Source: Sialis fuliginosa (taxonomy: Eukaryota > Arthropoda > Insecta > Megaloptera > Sialidae). From it: a stretch of DNA of 64,000 nt. Shown in pieces: positions 11,270 through 24,801 of the stretch. The notes below the pieces were generated by a model. It had not been told where the DNA came from and did no database searches. It was given only the letters and a program-made list of their open reading frames with translations. The position numbers were made by a program, and so were the translations under genes. The first letter of the stretch is position 1, and each line of letters begins with the position of its first letter. The stretch spans positions 19,027,248-19,091,247 of the forward strand of contig OY540811.1 of the NCBI GenBank assembly GCA_961205875.1. Reading direction: 5' to 3'.

Positions 11270-11845
11270 ATTTCATATTGGCATCCTCACAAATTCTTAC
11301 TTTGTTCAGTAGTTACTGAGAAAATCGTGTAAAATATGTTTTCAAACTCCCAGGAAACACCAGGTTCCGTCTTAGAATTTGTATGAAAATCAAAAAATGA
11401 AAATAAATAGGCTAGCAACAATCAATCTCGATATTTTACCTTTCATGGAAGTGAAATGTTTCTTTATATTTCAATTTTCAATCCATATAGGTATTTCAAA
11501 ATATTTAATTGTTAACATACGTCAAAAATCATCCAATTGTTCTACAAAATATTTTAAAGAGACGTGATCATAGTAACCTAAATTAATAAAATAAAATATT
11601 GAAACCGTAAATTATAGAATTCTGTATTCCATAGCTGTGACATCATGGAAACAAAACACGATTTGATAAAGATTTTTGTAATTTTTTGATGTTAAATCTT
11701 AGATTTTTAGAAAATATTAATAGCCGCGATACTGCATAGAAATTATCTAACTCTTGGTGAAAACCACATTGAAATCGGTTCAGTAATTCCTGAGTCTATA
11801 AGCCTCATACAAACGAACATTCATTTTTATATATAGAGATGAATC
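11270..11845 (+). repeat. Dispersed repeat family B, copy 1
   Basis: This roughly 570-bp block has a diverged inverted partner at 62375-62830. Shared landmarks, in the same order, are AGTTACTGAGAAAATCG, AACTCCCAGGAAA, TTAGAATTTGTATGAAAATC, GGAAGTGAAATGTTTCTTTATATTTC, TGATGTTAAATCTTAGATTTT and ACATTGAAATCGGTTCAGTAATT. It ends in ACATTCATTTTTATATATAGAGAT, a terminus type often seen in arthropod interspersed repeats. The frame from 11379 is not conserved in the partner, so it is not coding. Confidence 0.7.
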
Positions 11846-12834
11846 TCTCAATTACACTTTATAAACTGAAAAAGTAAATATAATATAAAAAGCGTATAAC
11901 TTTCAGTGACTAATACACCAACTTGTATAACAACAGTAGTAGTTTTTTTTCTATGTAGGTAAATGTAAAACTAAAATTTTTTCTATTAATTATATATTGT
12001 TACAAAGATCTATTTAACTTCTTTTTTCATTTCCTCTTCTAATAATTTAATATAGTTTGACAAAATATTCAAAATAATCTTCAATGTTTTGATTTTTTAT
12101 TTCTATAATATTTTGAATACGTTCACTAATTGGTGGAACTTAATAATACAACTTTTTAAGTTTCTCTGGTACATAGTAACGAGAAGCAAGTAAACTATGA
12201 AAAGCTGAGAATACGGGCGCTTGTTATTACAGACACACGGTGAAAATGTCGGTAATACAGTTCGTGACTGCGACCCATTCGAGAAAATGATGAAAAAACT
12301 TATTTAACACCTGTACTTTAAACTGGATCGAGACCATTAAACTTTGTATGGATACAAATCCCACGTATTTTAGATATCTACATTTTAATCATAAATTGTT
12401 GCTGGCATCTGAATAGAATTGCAAATCCAATGATCGTCGTGCGAAAATGCATGCTAGAGAGAGAAGGATGGTGTTGTGGTAAGGGAAATTAAATGATATA
12501 AAATGCTCTATCTTGTGTTAATGAGTTCGGAGGTTGGAAATGGTGTTTTTTAGCACAGGTTGATTTTTAATGGTTTAAAAAATGAATGTTTTTAATTCAG
12601 TGCTTTAAACAAAAAAAATTTAAAATCATGTCGAATTATATGCATATTATCAAGAGCGTATAATAGTTGGAAATAAACCTATGTATTATATGTATATATA
12701 TAATATCTTTCAATAATATTAAAAGTTTTATAGAGTACTTTTCTCGGTCTCGTCTAGTCTACGTAACCAGCTTAAATTTTGACGAGACAGGTTAATGAAT
12801 GTTAAATAAAATGCAAATAATATTTATAATAGTT
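11846..12834. other. AT-rich non-coding sequence
   Basis: No exon seen. The stretch near 12205-12290 is somewhat less AT-rich but contains no recognisable motif. Confidence 0.5.
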
Positions 12835-12962
12835 GGGAATTAATATTTCATCCCATGTCACTTATAGAGCTTCATTATATCCGGCGGGAAAAATACCACT
12901 AGAGTGGGGGTTTTAGAGGGAAAAACAACCACCTATCGGAAGTATTTGTACATTTTGTACTG
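12835..12962 (+). repeat. Fragment of dispersed repeat family C
   Basis: The fragment contains ATTTCATCCCATGTCACTTA, CCGGCGGGAAAAATACCAC, TAGAGTGGGGG and CACCTATCGGAAGTATTTGTAC. The same modules occur at 50371-50820, 54105-54480 and, reversed, near 36131-36440. It is a truncated copy with no coding capacity. Confidence 0.6.
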
Positions 12963-13300
12963 TTATTTATTTAAATTTATTTAAATTCAAATAAAAATAA
13001 AAAGGGTAACACATATTAACGAAAGCGCAATGTGTAAATAAAAATATTATAAACACCGAAATAGATATAATAATGCAAAAAATAATAAAATTATTTTTCA
13101 CCGTGGTACAGATTTTGTTTTACATCAAGTGCAAAAATAATAAATTTTCTTAAATAAATATTTCGTGTATATATATTGAATTTTAAGTAAGTAGGTACTT
13201 TGAAAATATATTTATAGTTATTTATGCGTAAAGAATTTATGCTTGCAACAATAGCTTCAAGTAACTATTAATTATATTTTATTTTAATCTAAATATGAAC
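12963..13300. other. AT-rich non-coding sequence
   Basis: A short near-palindromic run of ATTTA words (12964-13003) is the only regular structure. Confidence 0.5.
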
Positions 13301-13450
13301 AGCAAAAAACCAGAAATATGAAAATATTCCAAAAATAAACGGAAAATACGGCAAAATTCACTGACTAAAAACCATTAGCCGGTTTTTCGCTTTATGAAAA
13401 ACCGAAAACCGGTTTTTGAAATTTTATCGGGTTTTTACAGCGCTAATGAA
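13301..13450. repeat. Hairpin-bearing repeat fragment with CCGGTTTTT motifs
   Basis: The core around 13380-13414 is close to a palindrome (CCGGTTTTTCG...CGAAAACCGG), followed by another CCGGTTTTT. Clustered ACCGGTTTTT/AAAACCGG words are typical of subterminal regions of some hAT-like elements. A weaker relative with ACCGAAATTTCGGT is at 61527-61540. No complete ends were found. Confidence 0.3.
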
Positions 13451-16400
13451 CATATCCCGCATCTCGTACAGAATTCGCGCCAATAAAAACCGAAAGGATA
13501 CGAGTATCGTTTAATCTCATGTGAAGTTCTAATTTTTAATATTATTAAACTTCATTCTGTAAAATAAAAATAATAATAATAATTTAATTGGATACATCAA
13601 TCGAGTTTTTCTTTACCTTATACTCGTTTATAAAGTACCTCGGTATCTACAACATTCTTCTTTTAAAAGAGCCATTGTAAAACATTGTCAAGTAAATTTG
13701 TCTTATACATTAAACTATTTTTCTCTTTCAACACTACACTAAAAATAAACTATAAAAGATAAAATGTCCGCGTCCAACAAGCTATGAAACTTTATTCTGT
13801 ATGTTTATGCATCCTTTAAACGTTTGTTTTATGAAAACTCTGAGAAAAATTGATTTCACTTCAACATAAAATGCTGAACGCAATGTCATAGAATAGAATT
13901 TTTAATAACCCTTTGTTTTATGTAATGAAACGTTAAAAGTTAAAATACATAAAATAATTTGATTTCAACGTAGCAACAAAGTGTATAGGGTACAAAAAGG
14001 TTATTGATTTTTAATTCTTGAACATTGTAAAAAGAGCACAAATAAAAGACAAAGTTAAACACGTGTGCTTTTAAAATTAAAAAAATATCGATTTTTGTAT
14101 TTCTAATATAAAAGTATCTTTATACAAAGTAGATATTATATATGAAATATATAAATATAACAATTGCATACACATAATGTACAAATAATAGAGCTGTCAA
14201 GTATTTAACATGATTTTAAGTATTCAAATATTTATATATTTGTGTACTTATATGTACTAGTATCATCAATGGTCGAAATTCGACCAATATTTTACCAGCC
14301 TTAACGGCAACAACCACATAACCTGCTTTTACAACAAAAATTTCCAAATAAGAACACTGCAATTGAACGCGAATTGAAATCTCTATACTCATTCTCTACG
14401 TTTGGCAGAAACCCAAAACTATTTATTTTTGCCGCTTGATGACTTTAGGAGTGCTGTTGAACGATGCGGGGGAAAATAAACAAACAGCGAGAAGGGAAAT
14501 GATGTGTGTATCTTTATTTTACCTGCCTTAACGACAACATATACACATGATTTTTTTTGTGTGCTCATCTATGATGGCACAGTACCTTTCGAATGATATA
14601 AGTTTCATTAACCTAGTTTTATAATAAATACTAAAAAACGTACGTATGTATTAATATATATAGGACAAATGTTAATTACTTTAATAAATAATTTTATCAA
14701 ATGTTAATACTTTTAAAAGTATACAATTAAAATTTTAATATATTTATAGTTTTGTGTTTGACAATCTAATTTAACAGCGAAATTACTATCGTTTCATTCG
14801 TAGAGAAATTATGTATGTTGACTATAATATTTTAATAATTAAACAAGACATAAAGTAATCACTTAATGCTTCTGATTCACTCTAAGTTATTAACCAACTA
14901 GTAAAATAATTCAAAAACGATATTAAAACAAAACGTCTATATAAAACAAACACATAAGTCTTCTTAGATCTGTAGCACGTGCGTTTTGCTGACCATATAA
15001 TCGCGTTTGCACCGTGGTCCTTGGCAGGATTGTCAGGCAGGACACGTATCCTTACCGCAGGACCACGCACACTGCCACTTTTTCTTATTACTGTCTCGCG
15101 AATTTGTTTCATATAGAAATAATCTTGTTGTTTTTTCGTGTTTCGAGGGACGCACAAATAAAAACCACCGTTGCGGCCAAATGAATTTCATTAAAAATCG
15201 ACCGACCGCGATCGATACCACACGTAATGTTTTTTCTTCCCTCTTCCCCCCATTTTTTTTACTTGTTTCATCGATGTGGGAAAACTTATGTAATAGTTTT
15301 TTTCTTTTTGTTTTGAACAGAGATGGTTTTATTATTTGTTTATACTTGTGCAAAGTTTTAGATTTCCGGATTTCTCTGATGGCAAAAATTGACACTGTAA
15401 CAGATAGCTTAACATTTTGCCAAATATACCACTATATGTATGTATACATTAATGTATAATACAAAATCCATTGTGAAAACAAAGCTGTAAAATATTTTTT
15501 TTACTAAACAAAATATCACAAACCAGTCTCATTGAATTTTCTAAAAGTGTGTTTATTTTTAATAAACAAATTATTTGCTCTCTGCTGTGGGATCTTGTGA
15601 CTTCTGAATGGCCCATATATTAATAATAATAATCTGGATTATTTGGTACAAGTGGTGCTAAAATGATAATCATAATTAGAAAAAATACCTATTCATTAAA
15701 AATATTATGATGTTTAGTAAAAAAAAATAAACAGATAAATAATATCTAAAACCTGCTCTGTACAGTTACCTTTTCTCTTTCAACGTTCTTGTCGTAAATA
15801 TCAAAATATCGTTATTGTACGAAACTGTCAAATAATATCATAACGGCTTTACGTTTTATTTCTTGCAATAGTTCCGATAATTAATAAAATCTTTTAATGA
15901 CTTCCCATATGGATCATAAACAATGAAATAAGGTAATATTAACTGTCAGAAATACATAAAAGTATATTGCAATTTCTTCATTTTAATTTACAACAATATT
16001 AAATTTATTTATATAAATGTTTAATAATGCTCTATAAAGAATTATCGTTTATTTTTTATCTATGTACAATCCAAGTTTCATATAATTTAAATTTTTTTAA
16101 ATAATTTTTCCTCAAATATCGAATGTCATTTACAAACCAAATAGTTAATAATAATAGTAAATAAATAAAATAAAATGCTATTTACTTTATTTCATAATAT
16201 ATGTATATTGGTTATTTAGGTACTCAATCATAAATTAGATAATTAGTTACAAGTGTCGTTATAACCACTTCTACTATAACAATGAAAAACAATTTTTCTG
16301 TTTTAAAACATTTTTGATGCAAATAAAAAAACTAAAACATGTATCTTTTATTAACCCTTTTTCGACCAAATTCTATGTAATAACTGAAACCACCATCACG

Positions 16401-16545
16401 TAATAAATTAGGCAAAAGCAGAACATCAACAACATTGTATAAATATTTTACTAAGCAATGAAAGATCTTAGACTTTCTCTCCCACTCCAAATAAAACAAA
16501 TGTCTCAATAATTCACAAGTCTTTATTGCTTTTGTGTCAATATAT
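13451..16545. other. AT-rich non-coding sequence
   Basis: It contains the longest open frame of the window (15007-15459, 150 codons from a TTG) and an overlapping 120-codon frame on the other strand. Neither has a recognisable domain, a good start context or splice signals, and both cover the same less AT-rich patch at about 14990-15075. Two copies of a phrase like TTTTACCTGCCTTAACGACAACA (14290-14313 and 14517-14540) form a short direct repeat. Confidence 0.5.
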
Positions 16546-16670
16546 AAAAAGCCGTCCTTCCACAGGACTTAGCGAGGCGCGTTGGGGGACGTTTTGGATA
16601 GCGGTTCGGGGTGGGCCGATGCGCCAAAATGGATACAGACAAATACCGCGTAATTGTATCGCCAACAAAA
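16546..16670 (+). promoter_or_regulatory. GC-rich island after a TATA-like box, possible regulatory element
   Basis: TATATAAAAAG (about 16541-16551) is followed by roughly 110 bases that are markedly richer in G and C than anything within several kilobases, with repeated CG dinucleotides. No inverted or direct repeat marks it as a transposon. It could be an alternative promoter, an enhancer or a small unrecognised exon; no function can be read from it. Confidence 0.25.
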
Positions 16671-18080
16671 AGTTAGATATTTATCGTTTTGTCTTTGTAT
16701 TAATGTGCCACTGTATGAAACTATATAAGATAGCGTGTATATAGTATAACATCGTGTTTTCATTTTCAACCTCAATTTAGCATATTTAGTTTAATTTAAT
16801 TTTTTCTTTCATATATCTTCACTTTCTAATTACATTGATATGTCATAAATAAACGTTCTCATGCAGAAAAAATGTAAAATGTAACTCTTTAAAACAGTAA
16901 TGTAGGTACAAAATTACAATTTTATGATCTAAAAATAAAGTTTATTATTATTTTTGCAATACATGCATCTAACTATTTCTTAATATAAAAAATATAGATA
17001 CATGTCTTATTTTTAGCTCATTAAAAATCGAATGTTTAGAGTACTTATAAAATACAAAAATACTATAACTTATTTATTTAGATTCCTACTTTACAATTTT
17101 CCAATTATTAAACAAAATTTATAAATATTAATAGTAATTAATTATTAATACAAAGTGATCTAACACTTTATCAAACATTTTTATTATTTAATTAATCACA
17201 AACACGAATCTGTACTATAACTATACATACATGCTAGTTTAACCTCTCAACGACCACGATAAAAATTCTATTTAATTCTTTTGGTGACAAAAACATGGAC
17301 ATATATTATAGCGTACACTCTGATATTAATTCGGTTCCAAAACTTGGGCATATAAGCACTTAATGTTCCGACTATCACATAAAACTTGCACATATAAAAA
17401 AAGAAAAATTCCGTGATGGATTATATCATAAAACAGAGAGCGGTCTACGGCGAGCGCTGTACGGAAAAATATCTTAAAAGTTGTCAGTTAAATTTTTGAT
17501 ATGAATAAAATTATTAAGGTAAGTATTAAAAATTTGAACGAAACGTTAAAAAGAGATTATGCAAAATTACAATCCCAGAGTTTCTCAAACATACCTATAT
17601 ATATTTTTTGCTATTAAACCTGTTCAGAATTCAAACTGACTAAATATACATTTGTGAGTTATTTTTATAAACGACATTTTTGAAGTTGGTCGATTTATCA
17701 TCAAAAGGCATAATTATGTATAGCTATTAAGTATTTATATTGTCATACACACATTGTTCAATTATTTTATGAAAACTAGAACATTGCTTTGTAGAATAAC
17801 TTATTATTTATTTTTCTGCAGAAAAAGTTATAAAGTACCTACTTACTTGAAAACGGGAACAATTTACGTTGCTTTTTTATTTTAGCGTATAATCTAAAAG
17901 CAGTACAATGTACAAGTATGGGAGACAAATTGGCAACCATCGAACTTTTTATACTATTCAATATAAAAGTTTGTAATTTTTATTTATTATACTGCAGTTT
18001 AGTAATCTTACGTCGTATAATAAAGTATGATATATTTGCATTTAATCAATTTATTATTGAAATTATTTTTTTACTTACTT
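16671..18080. other. AT-rich non-coding sequence
   Basis: No exon or clear repeat. A phrase GATGGATTATATC at about 17416 recurs at about 18881, each time followed by an AAAA-rich run and a GC-rich patch, suggesting an old diverged repeat pair. Confidence 0.45.
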
Positions 18081-18300
18081 ATATTATAAGAATAAGAAAG
18101 TATCGAAAGTTCATATGTGTATCTGTGTGTCTGTCGATCGATCTGTTGGTCTGTATGTGTTTCTGTAAACACTGTAACTCAAGAACGACAAAACATAGAA
18201 GGGTTACATTTTTTATTTAGGATCTATATGCACCACTAAACAAAACATAATTGAACCGGAAACGGATGCTTATATAATTTTGTCGTTTAGTAAATTTTTC
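18081..18300. repeat. Repeat-like segment with TCTGT-rich tract
   Basis: A run of TGTGTCTGTC/GATCTGTTGGTCTG words (18117-18160) followed by CTGTAACTCAAGAACGACAAA resembles the microsatellite-bearing interspersed repeats found elsewhere in this window (19398, 41428, 50371). No second copy of the flanks was found. Confidence 0.35.
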
Positions 18301-19397
18301 TAATTATAAAAAAATGAATATGAACGGTTCATATTAAAAAATGTTTCAAATTAAAGTTATTGTATCAGTTAGCCAGAAACATTTTTTTATTAATAGATAC
18401 ACGTTAAATACATTACACAGTATAACGTTATATAAAGTCATGTGGCACCTTTGGCAAATATTTTGCATAAAGAAAAATATCAGACTAAGAATTACGTATG
18501 TTCCTCTTTATAAATGAAAATGATGTGACATATTGTATCATATATCTAATTAGGTGATACTGCCCGGCATTATGAATAAAATTTAATGTGGCTACAGTAT
18601 AGTATGAAAATTTATCACCACATATAAGCTAACAAACGTACTCACAAGAAATAGTTTTTGCATATTTTTAATGATATAAAAACAAGATTATCTTACACAA
18701 GCATGTAATAATATTTTATAATTTATAATAGTTTTAATATTGAATGTAAGGATGAAGAATATAATAATATAACGAACCATACCTACTGTAAAGGGAGAAC
18801 TTCAATTTTCTTTCTTGTAATAAAAAACAAAAATTCAATAATTACCCCACTTCTGCGTAAAAACTTTATATCAGTACGATGATGGATTATATCTCAAAAT
18901 AGAACGTGTTTTGCGGCTAGGCGGTTGTAAGAAAAACCGGGGCAAAATGAACACATTGGCTGCAGTGCGGTTTATTAAATTTGTTCCGGAAATTATGGGA
19001 GTTCTCTTGAGATATGTTTATTCGGCCGGCCTTAACAAAACTGCGTAATTTTATAATACATATACACTTATTTGCATTATTTATACCGTTAAAAGGAATG
19101 TAATTCTTAATAATTTACTCACTTGTATTTCAAATGACGTCAATTGGTTGCTTTTGTGAATAATTTCATATTAAATATTTAGTAGAAGAATGAATATTCT
19201 ACCGGTTCTGGTTAAATCTTAAAAACGTTAAGGTGTGTCAGTAATTTTATTTAATTAAACAGTTATATTTTCGGTGAAATTTTGAATGCTTGGTTATATA
19301 TACATAGTATCTGTGAATTGATTTTAAATTTTTTCTGTAATGAATTTATTTTAAGATTCAAAATAATTTTGTTAAAATTTTAATCCGCTTACGACGT
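18301..19397. other. AT-rich non-coding sequence
   Basis: Nothing coding seen on either strand. Confidence 0.5.
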
Positions 19398-20028
19398 GAA
19401 AAAAATTGACATCTACCAAGTAAATTCACAGTGCTTCCTCATGCTAAATTCATAAAAAGTAGTTAATTATCGAACAATTTTTATAAACACCGATAAAATG
19501 CATATGAACTGTCACTAGTTAACAATTTATAATTTTTATACAATTTCATTTAACAATATTTATTCGACGATCCTGATTATTTTTTTGTATATTTTAAAAA
19601 TTTTGACGTATATTTAATTTAATATGTCAAAGTAAATAGCGATTGTAAAAAATAAATGACAATTTTTTTAAACTACAAAAGTTGTGATGATCTATTTTAT
19701 AGAAAATGCTCTACAAAAAAAGATTCTATAAAATTTTCACGTAACATGTGTCGTTCTTGATATAACATGAAAATATAACTGTTTTGGGGTAAGATTTTTA
19801 AATAGGACCGTTCTCAATCCATACCCAACCAAATAACCAAGTTTCATTAATATCAGTTCAATTGTTCATATAGGACATGTGTGAGACAAGGATTCAGAAG
19901 ACATACAGACATACAGATACGAAACGAATAGTGTTTGTTTTGACCTAAAACGGAAAGATCAAGTGAAAATTTTAAAATCGGGTAACATTTTTTTTGTCAT
20001 TAAAAAGTGACGCTACAAATTATTTATT
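19398..20028 (+). repeat. Dispersed repeat family D, copy 1
   Basis: The copy opens with ACATCTACCAAGTAAATTCACAGTG and CTTCCTCATGCTAAATTCA, passes through TTTTCACGTAACATGTGTCGTTCTTG and a block with TTCATTAATATCAGTTCA, has a short ACAGACAT microsatellite and ends near GAAAGATCAAG...TTTTTTTTGTC. Related copies are at 41428-42100, 44391-44631 (3' part) and 58789-59070 (5' part), all in the same orientation. No coding frame is conserved. This copy lacks the 3' terminal hairpin seen at 42072. Confidence 0.75.
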
Positions 20029-21500
20029 AATCTTACCTACTGATATATTTTGTAAAAAAATATAGTCAATAGGTATTTTAATTATAAAGAAACATATTCA
20101 TACTACTTTTGAAAAACCGAATAAAATTTTAAGAGACGCTGTAAAATTTATATACAATACACCTTCGTATCCTTTTATAAATTAATTTACAAAAATAATT
20201 TTATCAAATTTTCCGTAAATATATTCCTTTATGAAAACTCCAATGTAAAATTGAGTATACATATATAAAACCTTAATTTAGTTATAAAACGAAGCTACAG
20301 CGAAATTAACATATCAATAAGAAACATCCCACACGGAATCAATGCACCACGTTTAATCGACCACGACGTAGCGTAATTTACGTAAAACTTAACGTAACTA
20401 ACGTCATACCGTACCAACGATCAGATATCTAATATGAAATTTAAATCTAGTGATTTTTTTCTGTATGTTAGCTTTACTTCTGGCGGATATGCGGCTAAGC
20501 CTATTAGACTTAGGAATTTCTTTTGTTATCTCCGCGTCCTTATCCAACGCAAGTTATAAGTGACGAAGTGTAATGTAATTTTACATTTGAATCACTAGCT
20601 CAGCTTGCTTTCATTCCATTTCTCTGCTTTGAATAATTTGATACCTCTCTAAATCCACTTTGGATTTCGTAAAATACTAAAAGCTGTTTTAGTTATACAG
20701 ATACAGGGCTAAAGTAAGCCCCGGGATAAATTATTTTCGGAAATTTAGATGACCTTTTTAAGTTGGTGGAATTTTAAACATGCTAAAAACACTTATTTTT
20801 TATATTCGTTCTTGTTTTTCTCTGTTCTATGCAAATCTCTAACGAATGATGTGGTTTATTTTACGTAAATGTATATTCGTATCTTTACATAAACTAACAA
20901 CAAAAATCAAAAAATATTGATCAGTATTAATTTGTTTTCTAAAATAAATAAAGTTAAACTTTCCAATTTAAAAAGAAAATATTTTATTTTCATAATGTTA
21001 TGTTTATAAAAAAAAAAAACTTCCAATATAGTATTGTATTTACAAGTATTATATATTTATATAACATATATCTATAATATGTAATGCATTTATTACAAAG
21101 TATATTTATATTGGACATAAATTTAACTCAAATAAGATTGATTGCTCCTCTACATTACCATGCGTCAAAATATTATGACAGATTATATCACATCAATGAA
21201 TATGCAAAAATATAAAACGTTTGAATGAAATTTTTGAATACTTACAGTCTATTTATTGGTATTCTTATGTTGAATGGAATATGCAATATTCATTATTTCA
21301 AACATTTAAATACATTTTTTAAATTTATTTATTATACCTACATTTTGTTTATTTTAAATTAATTTTTAACCTCTCATAATTTATATTTAAACATTGTGAT
21401 CGTTGATTTTAACATTTTCTTATTGTACCTAAGTCGTAATCTTTCCTAACTTAAGTAGTGAATTTATGCGTATGTTGCAACAACAGAAGTTTAGCTGAAG
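20029..21500. other. AT-rich non-coding sequence
   Basis: A mildly GC-richer patch at 20330-20420 contains several ACGTA words but no recognisable gene or repeat. A pure T/A-rich stretch follows. Confidence 0.5.
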
Positions 21501-21530
21501 CAGTGGTTTCAAAACTTTTTAGGAAGTTTA
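21501..21530 (+). repeat. hAT-like terminal sequence
   Basis: CAGTGGTTTCAAAACTTTTTAGG matches the outer end of hAT transposons (CAGTGGTTCCCAAACTTTTT). The partner end was not located. Confidence 0.35.
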
Positions 21531-23932
21531 TGTTTATAATAATTGGTCAATTATGAAACTATATTATAAATAACGTTGGGATGGTCTGTAAATATTGTTT
21601 TATTAATAACAAATTCAGTTGCGCAGATTTTTTTAGCTGATGGGTGTTAATTTGGATAGTAAGAAAATGATTCTAAGAACGGTATATTAAAAAACCGTAG
21701 TATTACTGTAGTATGACACTTTGTACCTAGAATTAATGTCACCTTTAAAAATTACTTATTTTTGGGGTGAGCAAGTTTCATTTTTGTTTTAATATACGGT
21801 CAATATAAAAACAAACCCAATGTTTTACTTGTCTATCAGTTTGTACTAAAACTATAAACAATATAACTCATACCAAAATTAGAACATATTTTCTATCAAA
21901 TTTAAATTTTCATATCATAAAACACACTGTCCATACTTGTACCTACTTAGAGCTTCTTGTTTTTCACATGACTAGCATCGTGAAAAGTGGTGAGAGCATG
22001 TCGGAAATAGGAGGTGGAGTAAGCACGTATAGAAGGGAGACAGCCCATGCAGTTCAATATAAAAGAAATGGTTGCTATAAAACTCTCTTTCGACCTGAAG
22101 ATCACTTCTTGCCGTCAACTTTTGACTTTCAGATCGTTTACCGATTTTTTATTCGGCACGTTGATAGCATTTACGATCCTATAAAATATGGTTTATTGTT
22201 CCGACGGAAAGCCACGTTATTAGAAATAAAATATTGTTGCTTTATCAAAATGACAACTGGCGTTCGGTCAATGTCCCCAATCATTACGTAAAGATAAATG
22301 CACATTTCTGACATATACTATTTCTATTTCTTTCTCGTCAATAATTTTGTCTATAAATAAAAATATTTATTTTGGATTTTTATCAATTGAAAAAACGGTC
22401 AAGATTCCAAAGGTACCTTGAGTTAGAAAAAAGTTAAAAGTATGGTATTACTAAATGAGATAAACATTTTGACACTACATATTCCTACTTATGAAAAAAA
22501 TTACGTTTTTACGAGATTAATAAGGTTTCTTTGAAACCCCAAAAACTAATAAATTACATTCATCTCAAAATTCATAAACTCGTAATTTAAAAATATATAT
22601 AAAACTGGATACATCAGAATACTATAAACATTACAAACAATTACAGTACAATATCATTCAAAACCAAATGGTGCATACAAACGAGTGTATGAGAATAGAA
22701 AAAAAACTGAGATAAAGTGAAATTCGTTCCAAAGTGATTATTCAAAAAAAAGAGAAGCGTATGTGAAAATGTGGAAAACGTGTCTAAACGCTCAACAAAA
22801 AATAGACAGCAGCTGAAAATGGCTGAAATGACAGAACACATATTTTAAATGAACAAAATAACAACTTTATCAAATGAAAATAACGTTCACGTGAAAAAGA
22901 ATTGTTTTCTTCTTCCTGAACGTTTTCGATTTAGAAAAATAAAAATTGAAAAATGTTTTAAGCGCCCCCGAAACTGTATTTTTTATTTTAAAATGTACGT
23001 GACAGTAATATTAATCTATAAATTATTTACATCAAATAATATCGACTGTTCGAACAGAGTTTTAGAGTTTTATTAACAATGGTTGTTAGAAACTAATTAA
23101 ATTTTAATATTTTTAATTTTTCCTACAGTATGTATTTAAACAATTACTTGTTATATGCTGTTTTAATCATATAAATGTTATTTTTTATGGTATATTAGTT
23201 GATATCCAGTTGATTAGGATAATACAAGGTTCATTTCAAAAGCTAAAATTATTACAATTAGAAAAAATGTGAAACAAAAGTTCTTTGAACCAGAAAAGAA
23301 AGAAATATGAATTCAAATAAATGCAATTGTATTTAAAAAAATTTAAAGAAAAATTACATAAAAATATGCATCGTTATAAAGTCATCAACTAGACATTTGT
23401 GTTGTGAATTTAAAAGCAGACATTAAAATGCAATGAAATATGCATATTTTAACCATTTCATTTGAGGGTTTTTCATGAAAATGAGGACCTAGTTTTATAA
23501 ATTAGAAATATATATGTATTTTTGTATATGCATTACTATCCATAAAATAAAAAAAACTATATAATTGAATTTTATCAAAATAAAAAAACTGCAGCAATGT
23601 AGCCATAGATATTTAGAAGATATACAGTAATGTTGTACATGAATCAAACTTATGAGTTCCGGATATATTATGATCACTATAATTGTAAATTAATTATTTT
23701 TGTAGCATTTGGGTAATATTTCACGTTTTGTAACAATTTATCATCAATTTGTTACATAAGTCTAACTAAAAATTTTTGTATTTTATGTAAATTCAAAAAG
23801 TTAAGCCATAAAGGCTGGCATTACAAAGAAAGGGAAATACATAAGTTCACTTGTTTGCTCATTTTAATACCAAAACACTGATTAATTAAGTCACTTTTAA
23901 AAAATGTAAATAAATATAATACGTACAAGTCT
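21531..23932. other. AT-rich non-coding sequence
   Basis: An open frame of 107 codons at 21968-22291 and shorter ones at 22641-23076 show no domain, no splice-bounded structure and AT-driven composition. They are not called as genes. Confidence 0.5.
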
Positions 23933-23933
23933 T

Positions 23934-24143
23934 GAGGCTTCCGCGGTGATCTTGGTATGGATGGCTTCTGGATATGAGCCGCGTCAATTTGGTCGTGTTA
24001 TTGGCCAATGTTTCGTCACACATTGCAGGGCTCTTCTAAAAATGCACTTTTAGAAGAGCTCATGATGTCCACTGCAATGTGTGACGAAACTTTAGCCGAT
24101 AACACGACCAAACCAACGCGGCTTATACCCAGAAGCCAAGATC
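23934..24143. repeat. Foldback repeat, family A, copy 2
   Basis: The copy starts GTCTTGAGGCTTCCGCGGTG like copy 1 at 6963. Both arms are complete: GGCTTCTGG..GAGCCGCGT, GGTCGTGTTATTGGCC and TTTCGTCACACATTGCAG on the left face their inverses on the right. The tip is a near-perfect hairpin built on GCTCTTCTAAAA/TTTTAGAAGAGC. The leading roughly 30 bases before the first arm lie outside the palindrome in both copies, so they are part of the family. Confidence 0.8.
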
Positions 24144-24801
24144 TAAATATATTACGTTAACTTAAAGTACTTGTTAATGTGCAAATTCTAATATTGTTGA
24201 TTTGATCTTTTGATTACGTTCAATGTATTTTCTAATATAACTTCAAAATACTTTAAAAGTGTCATAGCTCATTATCTCATAAACAAAATACATAAATCAA
24301 TAGCATAATCTATGTAGTAGTAAATAATGCTGACGAAGCAACCCATCTTAAAGCTCGAAAATCATTAGCATCTCGAATAAATGACAAAATATTCAATCTT
24401 ATGTTAAATACTTTTGTCGGCATTCACGGCTCTTCCTAAATAATGATTAATTATAAAATTAATTAAAACCCTTTTCTGAAAATATCAAAGAGGAGATGAA
24501 TTTTACAGAATAAATTATCAAGCATCATTTTGTGACGAATATTTAGCGGAATGGGCTGGTGAAAAGTTGAAATGTTAGTTCGTTTTAATTAACACAGTAC
24601 TTGATTTTAATAGAATGCAGTCCTGTGTTTTAACATTTCCGTCTCATGTTTTAATATTAAGTAGATATTATTTAACCTACTTGTATGCCTATGTTTCATT
24701 AGTATAAATTTCATTCTATCGAATGGTTTTTAAACTTCACTCAAAGAGTTGAAAATTGTAACATTTAAAACTTGATATTTATAACAAAAATGGTCATAAT
24801 A
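24144..24801. other. AT-rich non-coding sequence
   Basis: No exon or clear repeat. Confidence 0.5.

Noticed and set aside
15007..15459. Longest open frame of the window (150 codons, plus strand), overlapped by a 120-codon frame on the other strand
   Set aside because: It starts at TTG, has no domain or splice signals, overlaps another long frame, and changes character along its length. Chance in a locally less AT-rich patch.
21968..22291. 107-codon frame with fairly ordinary amino-acid mix
   Set aside because: No recognised domain, no splice-bounded structure and no supporting copy; not enough for a gene call.
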